DNA of 64,000 bases from JANQPX01 sp965222015. Lineage in GTDB: Bacteria > Pseudomonadota > Alphaproteobacteria > Geminicoccales > Geminicoccaceae. Below the pieces are notes generated by a model. The model was not told where the DNA came from. It did no database searches and saw only the letters and a program-made list of their open reading frames with translations. Both the position numbers and the translations under genes were made by a program. Shown piece by piece: positions 52,093-61,842 of this stretch. Position 1 is the stretch's first letter, and each line of letters begins with the position of its first letter. Where the stretch lies: the NCBI GenBank assembly GCA_965222015.1, contig CBDCTL010000012.1, positions 128,425 through 192,424 on the forward strand, read 5' to 3'.

Positions 52093-55000
52093 ATGGCCAC
52101 TTCTAGCGAGGCGAAGCGACCCCGAACGAAGTCCGTAAGCCGCCATGCCGATTGGCTGTCCCTGATCGAGGTCACCGGCCCTTTCCTGACGCTTCCGGTC
52201 CTCGATCGAGTCTTCCCGCAGGGCCTCGATGCGCGCGATCAAGACATCGGTCGTGAGCTGCGCATGCGTTTCGCTGAATGGGAGGCGGAGCAGGAGAAGC
52301 GCCGTCCGGATCGCGCGATCCACCAGGCCTGGGTGCGCTGGGTTCTGGCTGAAGTCCTGGAGTACCGGCATGCGACGCTCGCCGAGGGACAATCGCTTCC
52401 AGCTGGCTTGGAAGCGCGCATCACCCAGGAAGGCGAGACGCTCCGGCCCGACCTGGCGTTGCTTGATCCCGACACCAAGCAGCCCGTTTTCCTGATCCAG
52501 ATCTACGATCCGAGCCAGGGCCTTAGCCGTGTGGTCGAGGGCAAGCGCTGGAAGGCAGAGCCGGGCACACGCATGGCCGAGCTGCTTCGCGCGACAGATG
52601 TGCCTGCGGGCCTGGTCACCAATGGTGAGCGCTGGATGCTGGTCCACGCGCTCAAGGACGAGACCACTGGCTTTGCCAGCTGGTACGCCAACCTATGGCT
52701 CGACGAACAGCAGACACTCCGGGCCTTCACATCACTGCTTGGCGTCGAGCGGTTCTTTGGCGTCGCGAAAGAAGCGACGCTCCCGAACCTCCTGAAGGAG
52801 AGCGCGCAGAACCAGCAGGAGGTCACCGACAAGCTCGGGATGCAGGTGCGCGAAGCTGTCGAGCTTTTGGTCCAGGCGATCGATCGAGTCGATCGGGACC
52901 GCGGACGCGACCTGCTCCGAGGCTTTAGTGAGCAGCGGCTCTACGAGGCCACGCTCGCCGTCATGATGCGGCTCGTGTTCCTGCTCTCGGCCGAAGAGCG
53001 CGGACTTCTGCGCCTGGGCGACCTGATTTGGGATGCCAACTATGCGATCTCCACCCTCGGCGCCCAGTTGCGCGAGGAGGCCGATCGCCATGGCGAGGAG
53101 CTGCTCGAGCGCCGCTCCGATGCCTGGGCCAGGCTCCTGGCTACCTTCCGCGCCGTCCACGGCGGTGTGCGTCACGAGGCGTTGAACCTTCCAGCTTATG
53201 GTGGGGCGCTGTTCGATCCCGACCGTTATCCCTTCCTTGAGGGTCGGCCGCGCGACACGACTTGGCGCCAATACCCCGCCCAGCCGCTGCCGATCAACAA
53301 TCGGACGGTACTCCACCTCCTTGAGGCGCTGCAGTATCTACGGGAACGTGGCGGCGAGGCGCGCCGGCTCTCGTTCCTTGCTCTCGGCATCGAGCAGATC
53401 GGTCACGTGTACGAGGGACTCCTGGACCATACGGCCCGACGCGCCGCTGAGCCCATGCTCGGGGTCGAAGGCGGGACGGAGAAGGGGCTGCCGATCGAAC
53501 CAGAGATCGCGCTGGCCGCTAAGGAGGAGGCGCTTGCCAAGGGTGGTGCCGAAGCTTTGACGGAGCTGTTCAAGAGCCACGGCGCCAAGAAGACAGCGCG
53601 AGCGATCGAGAAGGCCTTGGCGGCCGAGCCGGACCTCAGCGAAGACGCCCGCCTGCGGGTCGCCTGTGATAACGATGAAGCACTCCTTGCCCGCATCCGC
53701 CCGTTCTGGGGCCTGCTGCGCACAGATCGAGAGGATCGCCCGGCCGTGATCCTGCCAGGCTCGGTCTATGTCACCAAGGGCACTGACCGGCGCTCTACCG
53801 GCACCCACTACACGCCGACGTCACTGACCGAGCCGATTGTCCGGCACACCCTCGACCCGCTGGTCTACCGTGGCATGGCCGACGGTGTGGAGCCAAGCCC
53901 CGAGATCCTGATCGGGCCGGAGGAGATTCTGGCTCTCAAAGTGGTCGACTTCGCCTGTGGCTCCGGGGCCTTCCTCGTCCAGGCTTGCCGTTACTTGGCC
54001 GCGAAGCTGGTGGAGGCCTGGGAGCGCCGCGAGGCGGAGCAGCCGGGCCAGCCGCTCGCCTTGCCCGAGGCAATGACGAGCCGGGGAGACCCGGGCGATC
54101 GCCTGCTGCCGGCCGACCCCGACGAACGCCTCACCCTTGCCCGCCGTCTGGTTGCCGACCGATGCCTCTATGGCGTTGATAAGAATCGCATGGCGATCGA
54201 GATGGCGAAGCTCTCGCTCTGGCTGGTCACCCTGCAGAAGGACCGCCCGTTCGAGTTCCTCGACCACGCCATCAAGTGGGGCGATGCGCTTCTAGGCATC
54301 ACCTCGCTCGAACAGCTCGAGACGTTTCACCTCGAACCCGAGCGTGGCCGCGCCCTGTTTCAGCAGGTGGATCTGCTCGATGACGTTCGGGCGGCGGCCG
54401 GCGCAGCGATTCGCCAGGCGAGCGAGAAGCGTAGCAAGCTCGAGGCTTTTGCTGTCGCCGATATTGCTGATGCCGAAGAAAAGGTACGCCTCCACGCTGA
54501 AGCCGAGAGAGCTTTGCGCGACATCCGCCTGATCGCCGATCTCATTACAGGCGCCGCGATCAGCCCCCCCGGTAACGACCGCGGCCGCTCCTTAAGGCAG
54601 CTCGATGCCGAGCTCGCGCGCCTCGCTCCGCTGGTCGGCCACGCACTCGACCCGAACCGGCCGGAGGGCGCCCGCGCCAATGCACGCAATGCCATTGCGG
54701 CCAGGGCACGGGAGCTTTTGGACGGGGGCAAGCCCGACGCCCAGCCGCCGCGCCGCTGCTTCCACTGGCCGATTGAGTTTCCAGAGGTCTTCGTGCGGAA
54801 AAACGGCGGGTTCGATGCGTTCGTCGGCAATCCGCCATTTTTGGGAAATCGCCTCTGGAAGACGGTAATAGGTGAATTTCTCCAACACTATTCGACGCAC
54901 ATCCTGGGCACCGCACCAGGAAAGATCGATCTTTGCATTCTATTTCATCGGCGGGCATCTGAGTTGTTACGAGAGCGAGGCAATTATGGTCTTCTCGCAA

Positions 55001-55716
55001 CCGACAACATTGCAGAGGGCAGTGCCATCGATGTTGGTCTCGGAAGGTTGGTCAACAGCGGTACCATCTTCCTTTCAAGAAGGCGCATGCCCTGGCCCGG
55101 TACGGCGGCTACCGAGGTTGCAGTTGTTTGTTTCCACAAAGGACCATTCTCTGGAAAGAAGTATGCCGATGAGCATCCATGTAGCAGAATTGGCCCCAGG
55201 CTTTCGCCGGAGCTTGATGGGATACAGGGTCCACAACTACTCCACGACCATCTCTTCAGTTTTGAAGGCGTGAACAACAGCAAAGGATTGGCGTTCGTCA
55301 TCGGGGCAAATCATTTGTGGTACGAGCGCCTACGATCGGAGCGAGGTAGTCTGCTGAGACCTTATGTCACCGGAGATGATATAACTAGCTCTGCACTCAC
55401 AAGAGTCGACCGGTGGGCTTTGGACATTGCCGATCGCGACCTAAACCAGATCGCCGACAGCTTTCCCGTGGCTTACGATTTTCTGAATGAAGTTGTCCGT
55501 CCAACGCGAACACCGGATGAATTGAAGAGCTATAAAGGCCTATACGAGCGATGGTGGCAGTTCTGGAATCACCGAGCAAACCAAATGAGGCGACTCAGGA
55601 ATTGCAGCAAATTTGTTGCTTTCGCCAAGCTCTCGAAGTACCCCGCCTGCGTTGTCGCGGCAACCGAACACATTTATACTAATAAAGTGGTTTTAAATCG
55701 AAATCGAACGCGTTGA
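52093..55716 (+). CDS. drmMI: DISARM adenine methyltransferase DrmMI (frame ends early)
   Basis: 1207 residues to the stop at 55716. FACGSGAFLVQACRYL is the AdoMet-binding motif (about 621-636) and VGNPPFLGNRLW the catalytic NPPF (about 911-922) of an Eco57I-type N6-adenine methylase. The N-terminal 600 residues are the long DISARM/BREX-like domain. Homology does not end at the stop; it continues one frame over from about 55697 to 56311. In DISARM the methylase marks host DNA as self. The region 54,870-55,950, covering the target-recognition part, is clearly richer in A and T than the rest. Confidence 0.88.
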   Translation: MATSSEAKRPRTKSVSRHADWLSLIEVTGPFLTLPVLDRVFPQGLDARDQDIGRELRMRFAEWEAEQEKRRPDRAIHQAWVRWVLAEVLEYRHATLAEGQSLPAGLEARITQEGETLRPDLALLDPDTKQPVFLIQIYDPSQGLSRVVEGKRWKAEPGTRMAELLRATDVPAGLVTNGERWMLVHALKDETTGFASWYANLWLDEQQTLRAFTSLLGVERFFGVAKEATLPNLLKESAQNQQEVTDKLGMQVREAVELLVQAIDRVDRDRGRDLLRGFSEQRLYEATLAVMMRLVFLLSAEERGLLRLGDLIWDANYAISTLGAQLREEADRHGEELLERRSDAWARLLATFRAVHGGVRHEALNLPAYGGALFDPDRYPFLEGRPRDTTWRQYPAQPLPINNRTVLHLLEALQYLRERGGEARRLSFLALGIEQIGHVYEGLLDHTARRAAEPMLGVEGGTEKGLPIEPEIALAAKEEALAKGGAEALTELFKSHGAKKTARAIEKALAAEPDLSEDARLRVACDNDEALLARIRPFWGLLRTDREDRPAVILPGSVYVTKGTDRRSTGTHYTPTSLTEPIVRHTLDPLVYRGMADGVEPSPEILIGPEEILALKVVDFACGSGAFLVQACRYLAAKLVEAWERREAEQPGQPLALPEAMTSRGDPGDRLLPADPDERLTLARRLVADRCLYGVDKNRMAIEMAKLSLWLVTLQKDRPFEFLDHAIKWGDALLGITSLEQLETFHLEPERGRALFQQVDLLDDVRAAAGAAIRQASEKRSKLEAFAVADIADAEEKVRLHAEAERALRDIRLIADLITGAAISPPGNDRGRSLRQLDAELARLAPLVGHALDPNRPEGARANARNAIAARARELLDGGKPDAQPPRRCFHWPIEFPEVFVRKNGGFDAFVGNPPFLGNRLWKTVIGEFLQHYSTHILGTAPGKIDLCILFHRRASELLRERGNYGLLATDNIAEGSAIDVGLGRLVNSGTIFLSRRRMPWPGTAATEVAVVCFHKGPFSGKKYADEHPCSRIGPRLSPELDGIQGPQLLHDHLFSFEGVNNSKGLAFVIGANHLWYERLRSERGSLLRPYVTGDDITSSALTRVDRWALDIADRDLNQIADSFPVAYDFLNEVVRPTRTPDELKSYKGLYERWWQFWNHRANQMRRLRNCSKFVAFAKLSKYPACVVAATEHIYTNKVVLNRNRTR

Positions 55717-56311
55717 CACTTTCTCTGTTTCATTGAGCAGACATTTCCAAGAATGGATTGAACGATACGCGGGGGGACGACTTGAAGGTCGCTTTAGCAT
55801 ATCGATCAAAGAGGCGTTGGTGAAATTCCCGATGCCAGCGCTTACAACGTGTACGGATGGTGTCAATATAGCGACAAGCATAGATGTTCGTTTGAAGAAG
55901 TTAAGCTGCGAGCGCAACTGTGGGCTCACGGATCTCCTCAACTTCGTGCATGATCCGGCCTGTCAGGACGACGAAATAGGGCGCCTTCGACTGGAGCTAG
56001 AGGCCGTATCTGGTTATGTAAACAATGCCTACGGTTGGGACGACCTCGACCTCGGACACGGCTTCCACGAGACCCGGCAAGGCGTGCGGTTCACAATCTC
56101 CCACGCCGCGCGAGAGGGGCTCCTCGACCGACTGCTCGCCCTCAACCATGAGCGCTACGCAGAAGAGGTTCGCCAAGGCCTACACGAGAAGGGCGCGAAG
56201 AAGAAAGCAGGAAAGAAGGCGAAGCGGAAGGCCGGTCCCGCCTCCACTACGCGGCAGCCGGAGCTCGATTTCGGCTTTCAGCTGACAACCTCCCACGCCT
56301 CTCGCCGATGA
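55697..56311 (+). pseudogene. drmMI: DrmMI C-terminal part in the shifted frame
   Basis: The frame entered near 55697 reads RVDTFSVSLSRHFQEWI and ends with the methylase C-terminus: PACQDDEIGRLRLELEAV, NAYGWDDLDLGHGFHETRQG, AAREGLLDRLLALNHERYAE and a lysine-rich tail. One extra A in TTTTAAA at about 55691-55697 would explain the break. The only start inside is a TTG at 55733. It is either a true inactivating or phase-variable frameshift or a base-calling error. Confidence 0.82.
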
Positions 56312-58272
56312 TCGAGCTGCTTGGTCCTGAGGACGGCGACGAGCGGCGTGCTGCCGAATGGCTGCAGGAATCCATCCTGCAGCTTTGGCCGGATCTTGCC
56401 AATCACTCGCTCGACAAAGTACGCATTCACGCTGCCGCTAAGCTGTTCGGCTACCCGGTGCAGGATCTCGATCTGCTGTTGCTGGCGGCGTTCGGCGAGC
56501 CAAGAACATTCCGGCCGGCGACCCTATTCCATCCACGAGACGAGGAGCCGATCCTGCCTCGCACCGCCGCCGTACGAAATTTGGCGCTGGTGATCGAGGT
56601 CAAAGGGCACGGCGCCGAGGCGGTGCGTTTCGATGGGCTGACAGCGCAGGTCCGCTACCGGCGCGGCGGCGAGGAGTACTGGGAGAACGCAAGCGAACAA
56701 AGCCACAAGCAACTGCATGCGCTGCTGAACTATTTTAGGGACCAGAAGCTCTCCGGAATTTTCCTGACCAACCTGATCCTGTTTCCTAATTTGCGCGAAG
56801 ACCAGCTCCCCGGCCGACCGCACAATATGATCGGTGGCGATGCTGGCTTCGCAAAGATCCTGAACGTGCTGGGTGAGATCAGCCATCCCTGGATCCGGGA
56901 CGGACGCGCCCAGATCAGCGCGGGGAAGGCAGAGAATATCGACGCCCTGTTTCGCCGGCCGCTGTTCCGTTCGCTCGAGCCAACGTCGATCGATCGCAAG
57001 CGCATGGACCGGATCGCCAGGAAGGCCGCGCTGAATCCCGACTGGCTCAACGATCTGGGCGAGCGCGAAGTGATCTTCCGCGGCCGTGGCGGCGCAGGCA
57101 AGACGGTCATCCTGCTGCAGCTCGCCTACCGCGCATTCGATGAGCAGCGGGCCCGCTCACTTGTGCTGACCTACAACCGAGCGCTGATCGCTGACATTCG
57201 CCGGACCATGGCCCTGTTCGGCATGCCGAGCAATGTCGCGAATGGAGGCATTCGAATCGACTCGGTCATGTCGTTCATCGGACGGGTGCTCCAGCATTTC
57301 GGATTGATCGGCAGCGAGGAGGACTTTCTGGAAAACTACGGCGCCAATTGCACGACGCTTGCCGAGCTCCTGGCGAACGGCGACATTCCGGCGACAGAGG
57401 TCGCCGCAATGAAGCGGGATGATCCCGCCAATTTCGCATTCGATCATGTCTTCGTCGACGAGGGGCAGGATTGGCCGGATGCCGAAATTTGCATTCTCCG
57501 TGCAATCTATCCCCCCGAGCTGCTGATTATTGCCGATGGCGTCGATCAATTCGTTCGCGGCAGCGTCGCTGATTGGACGACTGGCGTCGATTCCGGAAGT
57601 CTGCGGGTGCGACGTCTCCGACGCTGCCTTCGGATGAAGTCCAACCTTGCTGCCTTCGCCAACACCTTCGCCGCAGAGGTCGGTTTGGAAGCCTGGTCGG
57701 TCGAGCCGAACACCGACGCTGGCGGTGGCAGGATCTTGATCGTCGAAGGCGACTACCTGGGAGATCTCTCGCTGCATGACCAGCTGGTTGCGGAAGCGAG
57801 TGCCTCCGGAAATGCGCCGGTAGACCTTCTTCTCTGCATTCCGCCGACCCTTGTAGTCAGAGACGGTGGGGTCGAAGCATCGCGGCCGGCCCAAGCGCTG
57901 ACAGCTCATGGCCTTGATGTATGGGATGGCGCGATTCAAAAGGTTCGGCAGGATTTCCCCCGACGCCCCGATCAATTTCGGATTGTACAATACGAATCGT
58001 GCCGCGGCCTGGAAGGATGGACCGTTTTTGCTCTCGGGTTCGATGAATTCTGGGCATTCAAGTTCAGTGACGGGTTACGGTCAGCCGGTACGGTCGAGGA
58101 TCTGTTTCGCTCACCCGAGGATATGGCTCAGGAAGCCGCCGCGCGTTGGGCCATGATTGCCATGACCCGCGCCATCGATTCACTGGTGATCCAAATTTCG
58201 CCCGTCAACACGCCGATCCGTACCGCTCTTCAAAGTGTCGCCGACAGGCATCCTGACTTCGTGGAATGGTAG
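56308..58272 (+). CDS. NERD-domain superfamily 1 (UvrD/Rep-like) helicase inside the DISARM locus
   Basis: 654 residues; ATG at 56308 overlaps the methylase TGA. The N-terminal nuclease-related (NERD-like) domain is about 85-200, with LALVIEVKGHGAEAVRFDG. The helicase core has FRGRGGAGKTVILLQ (Walker A, about 257-271), FDHVFVDEGQDWPDAE (motif II, about 378-393) and QYESCRGLEGWTVFALGFDE plus ARWAMIAMTRAIDSLVIQ (motifs V and VI). The set predicts a DNA-stimulated ATPase with possible nuclease activity. It is not one of the named DISARM components yet sits between drmMI and drmA with no spare intergenic space. Confidence 0.82.
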   Translation: MIELLGPEDGDERRAAEWLQESILQLWPDLANHSLDKVRIHAAAKLFGYPVQDLDLLLLAAFGEPRTFRPATLFHPRDEEPILPRTAAVRNLALVIEVKGHGAEAVRFDGLTAQVRYRRGGEEYWENASEQSHKQLHALLNYFRDQKLSGIFLTNLILFPNLREDQLPGRPHNMIGGDAGFAKILNVLGEISHPWIRDGRAQISAGKAENIDALFRRPLFRSLEPTSIDRKRMDRIARKAALNPDWLNDLGEREVIFRGRGGAGKTVILLQLAYRAFDEQRARSLVLTYNRALIADIRRTMALFGMPSNVANGGIRIDSVMSFIGRVLQHFGLIGSEEDFLENYGANCTTLAELLANGDIPATEVAAMKRDDPANFAFDHVFVDEGQDWPDAEICILRAIYPPELLIIADGVDQFVRGSVADWTTGVDSGSLRVRRLRRCLRMKSNLAAFANTFAAEVGLEAWSVEPNTDAGGGRILIVEGDYLGDLSLHDQLVAEASASGNAPVDLLLCIPPTLVVRDGGVEASRPAQALTAHGLDVWDGAIQKVRQDFPRRPDQFRIVQYESCRGLEGWTVFALGFDEFWAFKFSDGLRSAGTVEDLFRSPEDMAQEAAARWAMIAMTRAIDSLVIQISPVNTPIRTALQSVADRHPDFVEW

Positions 58273-58308
58273 AAGAATTGAACCCGCTTTGTTTTCGAAG
58301 GGACAGCA

Positions 58309-61300
58309 ATGACTGAGGAGCACGAACTGCTGAAAGCCCAGGTGCCCTCGCCGGCGCGACTGCGCGACATGCTACAGCAGATGGTCAACGCTGACCTCCT
58401 TGGCCCAGTCGGCGACGAAAGCGAGGAACTGGACGAGGCGCGTGTCAGCGACCGCTATCTCGTTGGCGCCCTGGCGCCCGCCAATCAATGGGTGGAGCCC
58501 GAACAGCAAGACGCTCTTGCTGAAAGCGGGGCAAGAGACACTCAAGACGGAGAGCCGGACGAGCCGCAGTTTGGCACGGCAAGTCTGTTCCCGTCGAGCT
58601 TCGGCATGACATTCACCGTGGATGGCACGGTCGAGTCCGTCACGATAGAAGCTAGCTGGGGCAGATATGAGAGGGTCAGGAGCGACACACTTCTCACCGA
58701 CAAAGGAAATCCGAAGGCCGTGTGGAAGCGGCGATCCATGCGAGGGCATCTGACCAACTTTCCGTTGCAGTCCGGCGAGATCAAACCGGTCATGCTCAAC
58801 GATGAACAGCCGGAGGTTCACATTCGCGGCGTCATCCGGCGATTCGGTGATGATTGGCTCGCAAGCTTGTTCCTCGTCAATGGTCAGCAGGAGCCACGAG
58901 AGACCAAGGACCAAGCATGGCTGTTTCAAGTCGAACTCGAGGTCCGTGGGATCGATGGCGAGCCGATCTTCGTCAAGCGGACATTGCCTGCTGACCAAAG
59001 CGGCAAGGACAGTGCGGCATACGCTGAAGAGCAGCAGCTCGCGATGACCTATCGTGACACCATTGAGTTTGCGGTTGGCCATGGCGTCGCAGTCCATGCT
59101 GAACCATCGCCGATCGATCCAACCCGGGCGACACGAATCACGACGCAGATCATACCAACCTACGACGTGCCAACGACCGCCATGCCGACCGCGGACGACG
59201 AGGGCTTCGAGCAGCTTGCGGGCCTAGAGCTCGACATGAAGGTGCTGGCGGAGAGTGAGCCTGCTGTAATTTTGGAGATGCTGGCGCCCTTACCTTCAGC
59301 ATATGCCACCTGGATTGCACGCAAACGCGATTCAATTGCCAATCCGAGTACGCGCCTGGCGGGCTTCGAAGAATCTGCCGAAGGAGCCCTTGAGCGCTGT
59401 GACCGCGCGTTAGCACGCATTCGGGAAGGGCTAACGCTGTTGCAAGACGATCCCCAAGCCGTGGAGGCATTTCGTTTTGCCAACCGAGCTATGTGGCACC
59501 AGCGGATCCATTCTATCCGAGCCGAGCAGCGTCGCCATGGTGAGGAGGTGGCACTAGACGAAGTCGACCTCAAGAGGAATCGATGCTGGCGTCCGTTTCA
59601 GCTCGCTTTCATCCTGCTCAATCTGGCGACCACGACGAGGCTCGATCATCCGGAGCGGAATGATCCGGATGGCGCTATCGGTGATCTGCTCTGGTTTCCA
59701 ACGGGTGGTGGCAAGACCGAGGCCTATCTTGGCCTCGCGGCCTACGCAATCGGATTGCGTCGTCTGCAGGGTGAAGTTGGCGGTCGAATTGGAGAGTACG
59801 GCGTCACCGTGCTGATGCGCTATACGCTGCGATTGCTGACGCTGCAGCAGTTCCAGCGCGCGACGGCGCTGATATGTGCCTGCGAGGTGATTCGTCGCGA
59901 GGCGATTGTGGCCGGGGACACGCGCTGGGGTAATGAGCCGTTTCGTATCGGCTTATGGGTAGGGCAAAGAGCAACGCCTAACAAGGTCGCCGACGCCGCC
60001 GAGGCAATCCGACGCGATCATGGCGACAGCCGCGGGCCTGGTGGAGGCATCGGCACCCCGGCACAGCTCACAAATTGCCCCTGGTGCGGCTCGGCCATCG
60101 ACGCCGGCAAGCACATCAAAGCCGAGCTGTATCAGGGTGGTCGCGCGCGGGTGATCACATACTGCGGCGATAAGCTCGGCCGGTGCGCATTCTCGGAGAG
60201 GCACTCACCAGGCGAGGGCCTCGGCGCGGTCGTTGTGGATGAGGAAATTTACCGCCGTTTACCGACGCTCCTGATCGCCACGGTCGATAAGTTCGCACAG
60301 ATGCCGTGGAACGGGCAGACACAAGTGCTGTTCGGTCAGGTCACCGGCCAATGTCCGCGCCACGGCTTTGTCAACCCAAGCATTGACGACAGCCCTTCTC
60401 ACCCGGCGCGCGGCGCGCTGCCTTCGGTGAGGCAGGCGAGCGTTTCGGCTCTACGCCCGCCCGATCTCATCATTCAAGATGAACTCCATTTGATATCCGG
60501 ACCACTCGGCACACTGGTTGGCCTTTACGAGACTGCGGTGGAGGACCTTTGCTGCTGGCGGCTCGGCGACGTTACGGTGCGACCCAAGGTCATCGCCTCG
60601 ACAGCCACAATTCGTCAGGCGGGGGACCAAATGAAGGCCTTATTCGCCCGCCAAGTCGAGATTTTTCCACCGCCTGGGCTCGATGCAGGTGATAACTTCT
60701 TTTCTATTCAGCGCCAACCAAGCGAGGCGCAACCGGGGCGCCGCTATCTTGGAATCTGTGCGCCCGGCCGTCGCCTCAAGCGTGTGCTGATCCGAGTCTA
60801 TACCGCCTATCTTGCTGCTGCTCAGGCTCTCTATGAGCGTTACGGCCGCGCCATCGATCCATGGATGACAACAGTCGGCTACTTCAACTCTATGCGTGAG
60901 CTTGGTGGCATGCGTCGCTTGCTCGACGACGACATCCGCTCGGCGCTACGTCGCATGGATGCGCGGGGTCTTGCAACGCGCACCATCGATCCCTCGAGCA
61001 TCGAGGAGCTGACATCACGAAAGAGCGCAGGAGACATCCCGCGCATTCTCGATCAGATGGAGGTGACCTTCGACCCCGAAGCTGAGGCCGAACGCAAGAG
61101 AAAGCTTCGCGCTGGGGAGAGGACCGATCTTCGACGCCCGCTGGATGTGCTCTTGGCGACCAATATGATCTCAGTCGGTGTCGATGTGAAACGTCTAGGC
61201 CTGATGATCGTAGCTGGGCAGCCAAAGGCGACAGCCGAATATATTCAAGCGACCAGCCGCGTCGGACGTTCCACCCCAGGCTTGGTATGTACTGTATATA

Positions 61301-61842
61301 ATTGGGCTAGACCTAGGGATTTGTCGCATTTTGAGGGTTTCGAACACTACCATGCCTGCTTCTACAAGCACGTTGAAGGTCTGTCGGTGACGCCCTTCTC
61401 CGCCCGATCACTTGACCGCGGCCTCTCGGGTATCTTGGCGACCCTGGTCAGAAATCGGTCGAGCCTCTGCAACCACAACGACGGAGCGGGCCATATCGAA
61501 GAGGTGGAGACGCTCGCGAAAGAGGCAGTGGGCACCATCGTCCGCCGCGCCCAACGTGTTGACGACAACCCAAAGGCATCCCTGGTCAATCAGATGCTGG
61601 AGGTCCGTCTCGCACGCTGGCGTCGGGAGGCTCAGATCGGAGAAGGTGGCACCCGCCTAGTGTATCGAGGGGGAACAGGGGCTGGCGACAATGTGCGGCC
61701 GCTCCTACAACAGGCGGGACTAGGTGATTGGGATGAGTTTACCTGCCTGAACTCACTAAGGGATGTCGAGCCTACAGTCGGCTTGATCCTGGATACGCGT
61801 CCGATAGATGCTGGGTCTGCGGAGACAGATGATGCGGCGTGA
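58309..61842 (+). CDS. drmA: DISARM helicase DrmA
   Basis: 1177 residues. An N-terminal segment with NADLLGPVGDESEELDEARV and DRYLVGALAP is typical of DrmA. The SF2 core has LLWFPTGGGKTEAYLGLAA (Walker A, about 461-479), LIIQDELHLISGPLG (motif II as DELH, about 721), VIASTATIRQ (III), LLATNMISVGVDVKRLGLM (V) and YIQATSRVGRS (VI). The C-terminus carries a region shared with DrmB partners. It pairs with DrmB; the DrmAB complex recognises phage DNA with a 5' single-stranded end. It starts 36 bp after the NERD helicase. Confidence 0.92.
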   Translation: MTEEHELLKAQVPSPARLRDMLQQMVNADLLGPVGDESEELDEARVSDRYLVGALAPANQWVEPEQQDALAESGARDTQDGEPDEPQFGTASLFPSSFGMTFTVDGTVESVTIEASWGRYERVRSDTLLTDKGNPKAVWKRRSMRGHLTNFPLQSGEIKPVMLNDEQPEVHIRGVIRRFGDDWLASLFLVNGQQEPRETKDQAWLFQVELEVRGIDGEPIFVKRTLPADQSGKDSAAYAEEQQLAMTYRDTIEFAVGHGVAVHAEPSPIDPTRATRITTQIIPTYDVPTTAMPTADDEGFEQLAGLELDMKVLAESEPAVILEMLAPLPSAYATWIARKRDSIANPSTRLAGFEESAEGALERCDRALARIREGLTLLQDDPQAVEAFRFANRAMWHQRIHSIRAEQRRHGEEVALDEVDLKRNRCWRPFQLAFILLNLATTTRLDHPERNDPDGAIGDLLWFPTGGGKTEAYLGLAAYAIGLRRLQGEVGGRIGEYGVTVLMRYTLRLLTLQQFQRATALICACEVIRREAIVAGDTRWGNEPFRIGLWVGQRATPNKVADAAEAIRRDHGDSRGPGGGIGTPAQLTNCPWCGSAIDAGKHIKAELYQGGRARVITYCGDKLGRCAFSERHSPGEGLGAVVVDEEIYRRLPTLLIATVDKFAQMPWNGQTQVLFGQVTGQCPRHGFVNPSIDDSPSHPARGALPSVRQASVSALRPPDLIIQDELHLISGPLGTLVGLYETAVEDLCCWRLGDVTVRPKVIASTATIRQAGDQMKALFARQVEIFPPPGLDAGDNFFSIQRQPSEAQPGRRYLGICAPGRRLKRVLIRVYTAYLAAAQALYERYGRAIDPWMTTVGYFNSMRELGGMRRLLDDDIRSALRRMDARGLATRTIDPSSIEELTSRKSAGDIPRILDQMEVTFDPEAEAERKRKLRAGERTDLRRPLDVLLATNMISVGVDVKRLGLMIVAGQPKATAEYIQATSRVGRSTPGLVCTVYNWARPRDLSHFEGFEHYHACFYKHVEGLSVTPFSARSLDRGLSGILATLVRNRSSLCNHNDGAGHIEEVETLAKEAVGTIVRRAQRVDDNPKASLVNQMLEVRLARWRREAQIGEGGTRLVYRGGTGAGDNVRPLLQQAGLGDWDEFTCLNSLRDVEPTVGLILDTRPIDAGSAETDDAA

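Noticed and set aside
48926..56311. A BREX or type I/IIG restriction-modification system
   Set aside because: No PglZ, BrxC or HsdR/HsdS genes, while the two genes after the helicase-methylase pair have the start motifs and zinc clusters of DrmA and DrmB.
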